This document shows positions 44,783 to 55,849 of a DNA stretch of 64,000 nt, piece by piece. The stretch spans positions 1-64,000 of the forward strand of contig JAXLXV010000017.1 in assembly GCA_046327745.1 (NCBI GenBank). Reading direction: 5' to 3'. How positions within the stretch are numbered: position 1 is the first letter of the stretch; each line of letters opens with the position of its first letter. The DNA comes from JABAQJ01 sp046327745 (GTDB lineage Bacteria > Gemmatimonadota > Gemmatimonadetes > Gemmatimonadales > Gemmatimonadaceae). Under the pieces are notes generated by a model. It did not search any database, was not told where the DNA came from, and was given only the letters and a program-made list of their open reading frames with translations. The position numbers were made by a program, and so were the translations under genes.

Positions 44783-45720
44783 GACTTCGCACAGCCGGGA
44801 TGCTGTTGTTGCTGTCGACGGTCGCTCGTGCCCAATCGACCTGCCCAGCGACGTCCGTCCCGTTCGCGCGCGTGGCCAGCAGCATTCAACACGCGCTGGT
44901 CACGATCGGCGTTCCAGACACGGAACAAGTTCGCACGCGCCTTGATTCCGTTCGCAGTAGGCTCTCCGACGACTTTGCCTACTCGTACAACACCATCGGT
45001 CGCGGCTCACAGGGCACCGTGGCAAAGCGCGACCAGAACTGGAAGATGCTACGCGACGCCATGCCAGGTCGCGATGGAGTTTTCCAACGCGTCCTGAACC
45101 GGCTCTTCCAGAGCACCGTGCAAGCAGCGATCGACTCGGCGGGCATACGTGACTCGTTGGCGCCCGTCGACGCCATGATGTGCATTGCGCGCGACGTACG
45201 CCTGTTCGAGGGGACCGAGAAGCTGCGCCGCTTCGAGAAGAAGTTTGGTCCGGGCAGCGTCAAGTTGAACGGACTGGAGGTCCTGCTCAACTATGGCGCC
45301 CAGTTTGTCGCTTGGCCGCCATTGTTCGGCGTGAACGCTGACTTTTCACCACGTCCCTGGGAAATCGTCGCTGCCTATCGAACCACGTACCTCACGGTAG
45401 AGAAGACTGGCAGCACAGATACCAAGCGCCGGCCCCAGGCCGTGAGTGTGGCAGAGTTTGGCCTGCGACACTACAACTTTGGAAAAGATTGGGGAGTGGA
45501 AGACGCTGGCTGGCTGTCGCGCGCTCTCAAACCCGGCTCGTTTTCGTTAGGCGTTCTGGTAGGCGCAGAAGCGAATGGGGCGCTCAAATACCCGTGGAGC
45601 GGGACGGCCCGCGTTGGTCCATACCTGGCATGGGGTGGCTTCAAGGTCGGCTACCTCACCGGGCACGACAAACGGCTAATCGTGTCACGTGAAGTGATGG
45701 TGATTCCGTACCTGTTTTAG
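44770..45720 (+). CDS. Exported hypothetical protein, outer-membrane-like C-terminus
   Basis: 316 aa from ATG 44770, which lies inside the end of the preceding hydrolase gene. Signal peptide MAHLRLRTAGMLLLLSTVARA with likely cleavage before QSTC. The C-terminal 150 residues are Gly/aromatic-rich with beta-strand rhythm (SFSLGVLVGAEANGALKYPW, GPYLAWGGFKVGYLTGH) and end in VIPYLF, an outer-membrane-style aromatic end. The N-terminal half is helical. Translationally coupled to the hydrolase gene. Family unknown. Confidence 0.7.
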   Translation: MAHLRLRTAGMLLLLSTVARAQSTCPATSVPFARVASSIQHALVTIGVPDTEQVRTRLDSVRSRLSDDFAYSYNTIGRGSQGTVAKRDQNWKMLRDAMPGRDGVFQRVLNRLFQSTVQAAIDSAGIRDSLAPVDAMMCIARDVRLFEGTEKLRRFEKKFGPGSVKLNGLEVLLNYGAQFVAWPPLFGVNADFSPRPWEIVAAYRTTYLTVEKTGSTDTKRRPQAVSVAEFGLRHYNFGKDWGVEDAGWLSRALKPGSFSLGVLVGAEANGALKYPWSGTARVGPYLAWGGFKVGYLTGHDKRLIVSREVMVIPYLF

Positions 45721-45738
45721 AGTGCGCGAGCCGCCGCG

Positions 45739-46746
45739 TCAGCTATGCAGCTGCAACGCGGCCAAGGCCAGTTGTTCGTAGTCCACGACGGCGCGTTCGA
45801 GATCGGCGACCCGAACGTACTCATCCATCGTATGCGCGACGTGGATTGAACCGGGGCCGTACAAATAGGGCGTACCCCAGCGCGAGAGCGCGGGGATGTC
45901 GGTGGCATACGCTGCCACCGATGTCGCAAAGCCCGGTACGACGCCCAAACGCACCGCGGGAATCGACACGCCTTTCTCGATCGTCACTGCGTCGCCCGCC
46001 CAGGCTCGGAACAGCTCAAACACCTGATCCTCATCGCTGACCAAGCGCGCCATGAGTCTGGCTTCTGCCCACGGCGCAACAACATTGTCCGCCACGCCCC
46101 CCGAGATCGTTCCGATGTTCACGGTCGTGTCACCAAGCACGGGATCTGAGGGCAGGACCAGCTGCGGGATCGCCGCCAATCGTTCAACGAGGATTGCCGT
46201 CGCCGAGCGACCCAAGTGCGGGTAGGCCGAGTGCGCCGCCGTGCCGCGAGCACGAACGATGATCCGCATGGCCCCTTTCGTGCCGACGGCCAGGGTGTTC
46301 TCTGTGGGCTCACCGTTGATGATGACGCGGCTGGTGGTGGCGCGCGCATTCGCCGCGTGCGCCCCATCATGCGTTGTTTCTTCGCCCACCACGAAAAGCA
46401 GGGCGACCCTTACGCCGCGTTCGCGCAGTCGATGGGCAGCGCAGATCATGGATGCTGCGATCCCTTTCGCGTCGCAAGAGCCCCTCCCGCGGAGCACATC
46501 GCCGTCCAGCGACGGCGCGATGTACGGTGGCACGGTGTCCAGATGCGTGGAGAGCGTGACGTCGATACCCTCGCCCGACGACGCCAGCAAGGCGTCGCGC
46601 CCCTCCGTGACGGGGATACGTTGCACCTGCCAGGCTCGCTCCTGCAGCAGCGAGGCCATCAGGGTCACGACGGCCGCCTCCTGGCCACTGGTGGAGTCCA
46701 CGCGCATGAGCTGCAACGCCAGGGCGTCGGGGCGGTCGACGTTCAT
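45739..46746 (-). CDS. M20-family metallopeptidase (ArgE/DapE type)
   Basis: 335 aa two-domain dizinc enzyme. Metal-site signatures: STHLDTVPPY with the first His and Asp, RGRGSCDAKGIAAS with the bridging Asp, VVGEETTHDG with the catalytic and metal Glu, INGEPTENTLAVG, the dimerisation-domain AAHSAYPHLG, and a C-terminal SIHVAHTMDEYV His. Likely acts on an N-acyl amino acid (acetylornithine or acetyl-lysine class). No adjacent amino-acid biosynthesis genes settle the substrate. Confidence 0.92.
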   Translation of the reverse strand: MNVDRPDALALQLMRVDSTSGQEAAVVTLMASLLQERAWQVQRIPVTEGRDALLASSGEGIDVTLSTHLDTVPPYIAPSLDGDVLRGRGSCDAKGIAASMICAAHRLRERGVRVALLFVVGEETTHDGAHAANARATTSRVIINGEPTENTLAVGTKGAMRIIVRARGTAAHSAYPHLGRSATAILVERLAAIPQLVLPSDPVLGDTTVNIGTISGGVADNVVAPWAEARLMARLVSDEDQVFELFRAWAGDAVTIEKGVSIPAVRLGVVPGFATSVAAYATDIPALSRWGTPYLYGPGSIHVAHTMDEYVRVADLERAVVDYEQLALAALQLHS

Positions 46747-46804
46747 CGTACCAGCTGGCTCCGCTGAAGACAGATCGCTGTGATACAGCCATGACGGTCA
46801 GTAC

Positions 46805-47710
46805 TCATGGCTTTCCCGTGAAGTAGCCTATGGCCTCGCCGACGCTCCATGTCAGCAGCAGCAATGCAACCAGGGGCGACGCCTTCATGAAGGTCGCGAA
46901 ATTCCCCTTCGTCTGCTGCAACCGCGCCTGCCGAAGGAACAAGACGACGGGAATCAATGGCGCTGCCGCCAAGTACATGAAGCGGCGACCAACCGACTCG
47001 GTACGAATGCGGGTGTAGGCAAACAAGCGGCCCCACTGCAGCCGCTCGTCGAGCATCACCCGCAGCGGACGTGGCTCGCGCATCTGGAACACCGCGAACT
47101 CAGGCGTCAGGTACAACGCGTCTCCCGCTTGCTGGATCGCCCGGTGGACGACCGGTTCGTGGTAGCGACCCTGCCACAGCTGTCGGGTCGCATCGATGGC
47201 GCGGCGCTTGTACGACACATTCACGTCCGTGACCCAATCCCGTTCGCCGGCCACAAAAGGTCGTGCATACCGTCCGAAGTCGCAGAAATACACGGCCCAG
47301 TTGAGCAGTCGGTCCGACGCATTCTGGACCGCGCCGCCAATCACCGCGTACGGAAGGCTCGCCTGCAGGCGCATGACCGTCGCCGCCCAGTCCGGTGTCG
47401 GCACGCCGCGATCTTCCACGATGCCGATGACGTCACCAGTTGCGGCTGCCAGCCCATGCGACCGACGGCGATCGAAGAGTTCGTGCTGTCCCCGGGCGCC
47501 AAGCGGATCGAACTCGGTTGCCACTACGCCCATCGGCAGAAACGTGAACGCGGGAAACCGAGAAGCCAGCGCCTCCATGCCCGTCACGGTCGCGTCATAG
47601 GGAACCAGCACCTGAAGGGGTGGCGCCCCCTCCTGCGTCGCCAGCGCCTGCAGGCATCGCTCCAACGTCGCGCCGCCGTCGACGACGGTAACGACGACGG
47701 AGAGCGTCAC
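46805..47710 (-). CDS. Family 2 glycosyltransferase, membrane-associated (paralogue A)
   Basis: 301 aa from GTG 47710 (VTLSVVVTVVDGGATLE), where the GT-A fold begins; an upstream start would overlap the neighbouring gene. The nucleotide-sugar region shows GDVIGIVEDRGVPTPDWA, an E-D-x variant of the acidic metal-binding motif, and VTDVNVSYKRRA. Two C-terminal hydrophobic segments (YLAAAPLIPVVLFL, PLVALLLLTWSVGEAIGY) suggest membrane attachment. It is a close relative of the plus-strand protein at 48853-49746, with the same C-terminal G-E-x-x-G-Y end. Co-directional with and 40 nt downstream of the Gfo/Idh gene. Confidence 0.87.
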   Translation of the reverse strand: MTLSVVVTVVDGGATLERCLQALATQEGAPPLQVLVPYDATVTGMEALASRFPAFTFLPMGVVATEFDPLGARGQHELFDRRRSHGLAAATGDVIGIVEDRGVPTPDWAATVMRLQASLPYAVIGGAVQNASDRLLNWAVYFCDFGRYARPFVAGERDWVTDVNVSYKRRAIDATRQLWQGRYHEPVVHRAIQQAGDALYLTPEFAVFQMREPRPLRVMLDERLQWGRLFAYTRIRTESVGRRFMYLAAAPLIPVVLFLRQARLQQTKGNFATFMKASPLVALLLLTWSVGEAIGYFTGKP

Positions 47711-47750
47711 GCGCGCTGGCCCATGACCATCGTCACGCGCGCTGGCATGC

Positions 47751-48803
47751 CTAGACGTCGCGCGTGGAGAGCACGACCCGATCACCGTCCTTCGTGGATC
47801 GGTACACGGCCTGGGCGATTTCATTCGCTCGCAAGCCGGACCATCCGTCCGCCATGCGCGCATCCGTGGCGCCCTGCACCATGCGTAAGAACTCGATCAG
47901 CTCATCGTCGAACGACAGCTTACTGGTCGTTTGCCACCCCTTCACCTTTTCGCGCACCATGATCTCGGGGTATCGCTTGACGAGCTTCGTCCGCTTGCCA
48001 CCTGGTTTGTCCTGCGTGATGAGCAGGTTGAACATCGGGGCGTACGAGGCGCGCACCATGCCGCCAGTCCCGTACACATCCACATACCATCCGTAACCAC
48101 GCCACTCCGTCCACGTGGTCTGGTAGGTGATGGGAATCCCGTTGGATGTTCGCATTACCGCCACGGCATTGTCCTCAGAACCTGGGACATTCCAGATCTT
48201 GCCCGAGGCGAATCCGTACACTTCGGTGACTTCGCCCGCGAGGTAGCGGCCCAGGTCCGTGAGATGGATACCGACGTCCATCATGGCCCCGCCGCCCGAC
48301 AGGTCGCCCTTGAACATCCAGTCAGCGCGGAAGTTGTGCAGCCCGTCGTGGCCACCAAAGATTCGCACATGGTCCAACGTTCCGATCTTACCCTCGTCCA
48401 AGACCTGCCGCAGATACTTGACCGCGGTGTAAAAGCGATGATTGAAGCCGACGGCAAGCGTACGCTTGGCCGCGGCCGCCGCCCGCAGGATGGCCTGGCA
48501 ACCCTCGATCGAGTTGGACATGGGCTTTTCCACCAGCACATGACACCCGCGCGAGAAGGCGTATTCACACATTTCGCGGTGCAGCGTCACCGGAGACGAG
48601 ATGATGACGGCATCCGGTTTGCACTCGTCTATCAGTTGTCGGTAATCCGCGTAGGCGGGCACGCGATATTGCTGAGATACCTTGGTGACGGCGACGCGGT
48701 CTACGTCGGCGATCCCCACCAATTCCGTGTTCGGGTGATCGACGACCGTCTGTGCGCGTAGGCGCCCAATGACGCCAGCGCCGACCACTGCAAATTTCAT
48801 CAT
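47751..48803 (-). CDS. Gfo/Idh/MocA-family NAD(P)-dependent sugar oxidoreductase
   Basis: 350 aa. An N-terminal Rossmann domain starting MKFAVVGAGVIGRLRAQTV, with the conserved VLVEKPMSNS loop that binds the cofactor and carries the active-site Lys, then the C-terminal alpha/beta domain with GGGAMMDVGIHLTDLGRYL, the usual catalytic His region. Family members oxidise or reduce sugars and cyclitols; many act on nucleotide-sugars. Lies between two related glycosyltransferase genes, suggesting a role in making their donor or modifying their glycan. Confidence 0.92.
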   Translation of the reverse strand: MMKFAVVGAGVIGRLRAQTVVDHPNTELVGIADVDRVAVTKVSQQYRVPAYADYRQLIDECKPDAVIISSPVTLHREMCEYAFSRGCHVLVEKPMSNSIEGCQAILRAAAAAKRTLAVGFNHRFYTAVKYLRQVLDEGKIGTLDHVRIFGGHDGLHNFRADWMFKGDLSGGGAMMDVGIHLTDLGRYLAGEVTEVYGFASGKIWNVPGSEDNAVAVMRTSNGIPITYQTTWTEWRGYGWYVDVYGTGGMVRASYAPMFNLLITQDKPGGKRTKLVKRYPEIMVREKVKGWQTTSKLSFDDELIEFLRMVQGATDARMADGWSGLRANEIAQAVYRSTKDGDRVVLSTRDV

Positions 48804-48852
48804 CCGTGTAAGTTGTTGTGCGGTGTTTTTCCAAACCTAACAGATCGCGAAC

Positions 48853-49746
48853 ATGCCCGTCGAGCTTTCCGTCGTCGTCCCCGCTGTCAATACGCTGCTG
48901 GATCTCGTGACCTGCCTTGATGCGCTCGAGAAACAGCGGGCCGACGTGACGATGGAGGTACTGGTGATCGTTCGGAATGGCGCGGAAGTGCTGGAAGCCA
49001 TCCCGCGTCTCTTCCCCGACGTGCGATTGATTCCCGTCTCAGTAGAGACGACGATACCCCAGATGCGCGCAACAGCTTTCCATGCCGCCACGGGGGACGC
49101 CGTTGCCGTGATTGAGGACCACGTCATTGTGCCGCCGGGATGGGCTCGCCAAATGCTCGGCACGCTGGCCGAAGGCAAACAGGTTGTAGCGGGGTCGGTG
49201 GAAAACGCGGCGACAGAGAAACTGATCGACTGGGCGGCATTTCTTTGCGAATACAGCCACCTGATTCCCCCAATCGCGGCGGGGTCCGTTCCGTGGCTCA
49301 CCGGCAACAACGTCGTTTATCGGCGCGCGCTGCTGGATGCACACCGCGAGGTCGTTGATGCGGGACGCTGGGAGAATTACCTGCATGACACGCTCAAGGC
49401 TGAGGGCGTGGAGCTGTTTTGCCGGCCAGAAATTGTCGTCGGCCACAAGAAGCATTACACCTTCGGCGAGTACTTCACGCAGCGCTATTTCTACGCGCGA
49501 TCCTATGCGGGGGCGCGTGTGGCTGGCGCCTCATTCCCCCGTCGCATGCTCTTCGGCTTGACAGCGTTTGCCTTGCCGCCACTGCTGCTCTATCGCACCA
49601 TGACGCGCATCCTGGCCAAGAAGCGGCACGTCGGCACGCTATTCAAGTCGATCCCGCTCATTTCGGCGTTTGTGGTCTCGTGGGGCTTTGGCGAGGTGGT
49701 TGGCTACTGGTTTGGCGCGGGGGACTCGCTCCAGAAAGTCTGCTAA
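48853..49746 (+). CDS. Family 2 glycosyltransferase, membrane-associated (paralogue B)
   Basis: 297 aa. GT-A fold beginning MPVELSVVVPAVNTLLDL, with VAVIEDHVIVPPGWARQ as the acidic metal-site region and PWLTGNNVVYRRALL as the acceptor-side segment. Two hydrophobic C-terminal segments follow (LFGLTAFALPPLLLY, ISAFVVSWGFGEVVGYW). The likeness to the 46805-47710 protein extends through the whole length, so the pair arose by duplication. Divergent from the Gfo/Idh gene with a 49-nt gap. Confidence 0.88.
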   Translation: MPVELSVVVPAVNTLLDLVTCLDALEKQRADVTMEVLVIVRNGAEVLEAIPRLFPDVRLIPVSVETTIPQMRATAFHAATGDAVAVIEDHVIVPPGWARQMLGTLAEGKQVVAGSVENAATEKLIDWAAFLCEYSHLIPPIAAGSVPWLTGNNVVYRRALLDAHREVVDAGRWENYLHDTLKAEGVELFCRPEIVVGHKKHYTFGEYFTQRYFYARSYAGARVAGASFPRRMLFGLTAFALPPLLLYRTMTRILAKKRHVGTLFKSIPLISAFVVSWGFGEVVGYWFGAGDSLQKVC

Positions 49747-49876
49747 GCGGCGGGGCTCGCGGCGGCGAGGTTTGTCTGGCACAATCATGGAAGCTCATCC
49801 GGCTCCTGTGGTGCCAAGCGCATCGGCGTGCATCATCGCCGCCGACAGCCACAACCTTCCCTTCCCCTCCCCTGCA

Positions 49877-50833
49877 ATGCGTTCACGTCGACTGATCCTC
49901 GCGCTCATCGCGGCCACACCCTCGTTATTGGCCGCTCAGGTTCGCCCCGGCGTCAAACCGGGATGGGAGTGGACCGATGACTCGGCGTTCAAGGTCGTGA
50001 ACGCGGTTCGAGCTGGCCGATCCCTTCAACCGAAAACGTGGCCCGGCGGCGCGCGCGTCGCCGTCCTGTTCTCGTTCGACGTGGACAACGAGACGGTCTC
50101 ACTGCGCTTCGGCGAACCGACCATTGGCGCCTTGTCACAAGGGGAGTACGGCGCGCGCGTCGGCCTGCCGCGCATCGTCCGGCTCTTCGACAAGTACCGA
50201 ATCCCGGTCTCGTACTTCATCCCAGCGATGAGCGCGAAGATCCACCCAGAGGAAGTCGCCCTCATCCAGAAATCAGGCCGCAATGAAATCGCGATCCACG
50301 GTTACATCCACGAGATGAACTCCGCGTTGCCCTATGACGTCGAGAAGTCGCTCCTGGAACGGGCCATGGAGTACTGGACCAAGACGTTAGGCCATCGTCC
50401 GGTTGGTTACCGCGCGCCCAGCTGGAACTTCTCTCCGAATACAGTGCGGATCCTTCGCGAAATGGGATTCCAGTACGAGAGTTCGATGATGTCGGATGAG
50501 AGCCCGTATGAGCTGCTGGAGAATGGGCAACCGACGGGCATTGTCGAACTGCCGGTCGAGTGGATCATGGATGACGCACCCCTCTACAGTCCGCAGGGCA
50601 ATGCGTATGAATCGCCGCGCGAGGTCGCGAAGGTCTGGATGGACGAGTATGACAAGGCCTTCGAGGAAGGCACGATGTTCGTGCTGACCAACCACCCACA
50701 CATCTCTGGTCACCGTTCGCGCGTTGTAGCCTTGGAACTGCTCATTCAGCACATCAAGGCGAAGGGGGGCGCCTGGTTCGCCACGCATCAACAGGCAGCC
50801 GACTACGTGCGAGCACAGGCCGGAATGAAGTAG
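49877..50833 (+). CDS. Exported polysaccharide deacetylase
   Basis: 318 aa from ATG 49877 with a signal peptide (MRSRRLILALIAATPSLLAA). NodB-fold motifs: VLFSFDVDNET carries the catalytic and metal-binding Asp, EIAIHGYIHEMNS provides the H-x-x-x-H metal His pair, GYRAPSWNFSPN is motif 3 with the Arg, and a late LTNHPHISGH supplies the C-terminal His. Removes acetyl groups from an N-acetylated glycan outside the cytoplasm. Its place after the GT/oxidoreductase genes supports a polysaccharide-modifying locus. Confidence 0.92.
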   Translation: MRSRRLILALIAATPSLLAAQVRPGVKPGWEWTDDSAFKVVNAVRAGRSLQPKTWPGGARVAVLFSFDVDNETVSLRFGEPTIGALSQGEYGARVGLPRIVRLFDKYRIPVSYFIPAMSAKIHPEEVALIQKSGRNEIAIHGYIHEMNSALPYDVEKSLLERAMEYWTKTLGHRPVGYRAPSWNFSPNTVRILREMGFQYESSMMSDESPYELLENGQPTGIVELPVEWIMDDAPLYSPQGNAYESPREVAKVWMDEYDKAFEEGTMFVLTNHPHISGHRSRVVALELLIQHIKAKGGAWFATHQQAADYVRAQAGMK

Positions 50834-50917
50834 CTCGCCGGTGAACCTTGGAGGCACCCGCTGCGCGTGCTGGCAGCGGGTCGCCGACAATCCCACTCGC
50901 GCGGGACCAGACTGTTC

Positions 50918-51190
50918 CTACCGAAGGAAGCGCCGCGCGAGCTGCTCCAGACGATCGTCGCCCGCTGCCTCGGCTTCGGCGCGCAGGCGTTCGACGATCG
51001 GCCGCAGCGACACCTCACCCCAGTAGTACCCGGTCGCCTTCTCGGCAGCGCCCGTGATTCCCTCGCGCGCCGCTTCGAGCAGTGCCCGTGCGGCCGCCTC
51101 ATCGTATGCGGGATCGTCCCGGGCAGGGAGCGCGAATCGCCGCCCGCCATAGGAGTCTTCTCGGTCTTCCGAAACGAACGCTCTGCTCAT
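50918..51190 (-). CDS. Small acidic hypothetical protein
   Basis: 90 aa from ATG 51190 (MSRAFVSEDRED). Composition is Ala/Arg/Glu-rich and helical, with GYYWGEVSLRPIVERLR in the middle and LEQLARRFLR at the end. I know no family; its compact form and consistent codon use support it as a real gene. It is divergent from acnA. Confidence 0.6.
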   Translation of the reverse strand: MSRAFVSEDREDSYGGRRFALPARDDPAYDEAAARALLEAAREGITGAAEKATGYYWGEVSLRPIVERLRAEAEAAGDDRLEQLARRFLR

Positions 51191-51357
51191 GCCGCCGGGG
51201 AGCCCTCGAACCGTGGAAAGAGGCGCGTGAACACGGCTCACGCGTTCTGCTAGATTACACTGCTGGCTGGACAGTCGCGAGCAATGCTCGGTGTCGCAGC
51301 TCCGCGCCCGGGCGATTCTCGACCTTCATCGCTCTTCGTACCCCAGGTCTCCATCTC

Positions 51358-54123
<2,766 letters not shown>

Positions 54124-54131
54124 GGCACCGC

Positions 54132-55040
54132 GTGGCACGACGATGCTGCGTCATTGCCAACCCCGCATCGGGTGGTGGGCGCGGAGGAAAGCTCATTCCC
54201 GCGGTCCGCGAGGCCTTCGCGGCCGCGGGGGTCACGGACATCCGAATCACCACCCGCCCCGGTGAGGAACGTGTCCTCGCCCGGACTGCCGCAGCCGAGG
54301 GCATCGATACCATCGTCGCGTTAGGCGGCGATGGCACGTGGGGGAACGCGGCCGGTGGCATCCTCGAATCGGGGTGCGATGCCCGCCTGGCCATGGTGGC
54401 CGCCGGCACCGGGAACGACTTCGCCTTCGCGACCAATGTGCCGGCCCGTGAAGTCCAACGTGCCGCGGCCATCGCCGTCGGTGATCACGAACGCCGAGTG
54501 GACGTTGGACGAGTCAACGGAACGATCTTCCTCAACGTCTGCGGATTCGGGTTCGATTCCGCCGTGTTGGCAACCAGCCACAGTCGTACGTGGATCTCTG
54601 GACACCCGCGCTACCTGATTACGGCGGCGCAGAAGCTCTTCACGTATCGTGGGACACACGCGGCACACGCGCTGGACGGCGCCGAACCAGGTGAACCCGA
54701 GCGACTGTTGTTGCTGACGATCTCCAACGGTCCGCGCTTTGGCGGTGGATTCCTCATTGCACCGCAGGCCGTGGTGGACGACGGCGCCTTTGATGTGGTC
54801 GTGGTGCGCGACGCATCGCCCGTGCGCCGCATGGCGTTGTTTGCCGGTGCCACCAAGGGCACCCACGTGCGTGCACCCGAGGTCCGCGTCTATCGGAGTG
54901 CCAAGGTGCGGCTGCGCTTCGCGGTTGCACCTTGGTTCGACGCCGACGGGGAATTGCATCAATCGTCAACGCCGGAGTTGGCGATCGACTGCCTCCCCGC
55001 TCGCCTCCGCCTGGCAGTGCCCCTACCAACGAACCAATGA
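54132..55040 (+). CDS. Diacylglycerol/lipid kinase (YegS/DgkB-like)
   Basis: 302 aa from GTG, 8 nt after acnA. Diacylglycerol kinase catalytic fold: VIANPASGGGRGG at the start, IVALGGDGTWGNAAGG with the nucleotide-binding G-G-D-G-T, MVAAGTGNDFA as the second signature, and IFLNVCGFGFDSAV. Phosphorylates a lipid such as diacylglycerol with ATP; the precise lipid is unclear. Followed by a strong bidirectional hairpin. Confidence 0.9.
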   Translation: MARRCCVIANPASGGGRGGKLIPAVREAFAAAGVTDIRITTRPGEERVLARTAAAEGIDTIVALGGDGTWGNAAGGILESGCDARLAMVAAGTGNDFAFATNVPAREVQRAAAIAVGDHERRVDVGRVNGTIFLNVCGFGFDSAVLATSHSRTWISGHPRYLITAAQKLFTYRGTHAAHALDGAEPGEPERLLLLTISNGPRFGGGFLIAPQAVVDDGAFDVVVVRDASPVRRMALFAGATKGTHVRAPEVRVYRSAKVRLRFAVAPWFDADGELHQSSTPELAIDCLPARLRLAVPLPTNQ

Positions 55041-55045
55041 AATGA

Positions 55046-55075
55046 CAAAGGGCGGAGCTTGCGCTCCGCCCTTTG
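55046..55075. terminator. Bidirectional Rho-independent terminator
   Basis: Perfect 13-bp stem (CAAAGGGCGGAGC / GCTCCGCCCTTTG) with a TTGC loop. It lies between the convergent lipid kinase gene and the glycine-zipper lipoprotein gene. Same design as the hairpin at 3136-3165. Confidence 0.88.
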
Positions 55076-55092
55076 ACCCAGCCGATCTGCGG

Positions 55093-55587
55093 TTATTGCC
55101 TCGGCACCTTGTTCACGTCGACCTTCTGACCGTAGATCGCGCCGAGCACTCCACCCGCGGCAGCACCGATCACCGCACCCTTGAGGCGATCGCGGCTCGA
55201 GGCCATCCCGATGGCGGCTCCAGCGGCTGCACCGAGAATGGCATCACGCTGCGTGTTCCGCTGCGGCTCGACCGCCCCAACCGAACCACCGTTCCCGACG
55301 CTCGACTGGCTGGGCGCACGATAGATCCGAGGCGCCTGACGAGTTGCCACTGGCACCGGCGCGGGATAAGCCGGCATTCGATATTGAGCGGGCTGGTACA
55401 CGGGGCGACCATACGCGTCGTATCCCAACTCGACCTGCGAAACGTACGGCTGCGCCATGTATGGTTGGGCCTGTGAGGCCAGCGAGAGATCCTGTCGAAG
55501 TCCATCGTCGACGCGGGGAGATTCACTCGAACCACAGGCCATTGCGAGCGCGACTACGGGAAGTGCAACAAGACGAGAGAATCGCAT
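55093..55587 (-). CDS. Glycine-zipper lipoprotein
   Basis: 164 aa from ATG 55587. Lipoprotein signal peptide with a lipobox ending ALAMAC|GSS. A Gln/Tyr/Pro-rich middle part (VYQPAQYRMPAYPAPVPVA) precedes a Gly-zipper segment near the C-terminus (AILGAAAGAAIGMASSRD, GAVIGAAAGGVLGAIYGQ) of the YMGG/OmpA-like group that inserts in or contacts membranes. Likely an envelope structural protein. Divergent from the selenoprotein candidate. Confidence 0.82.
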   Translation of the reverse strand: MRFSRLVALPVVALAMACGSSESPRVDDGLRQDLSLASQAQPYMAQPYVSQVELGYDAYGRPVYQPAQYRMPAYPAPVPVATRQAPRIYRAPSQSSVGNGGSVGAVEPQRNTQRDAILGAAAGAAIGMASSRDRLKGAVIGAAAGGVLGAIYGQKVDVNKVPRQ

Positions 55588-55849
55588 GACGCCTCCAAGC
55601 GAGGGGGATCGCGGAGACGCGCGTGCCGCATGAAGGAAGGGGATCCGCATACGACCCACGCGCTCCGGCGCGGTCCTTTTATGCACCGTCTGTGCCCCTG
55701 CCCAATCGTTGGTATTACGTCACTTGGCTCATCTCCTGTCCTTCTCGTGGACAGCGCACTGTCCATAGGGTGAGACTGGACGCGCGATGAGGCGTTGCGA
55801 TAAGACGTGTTCGAAGACATTCTTTTTCATCACTTCACGAACGGTGCTC

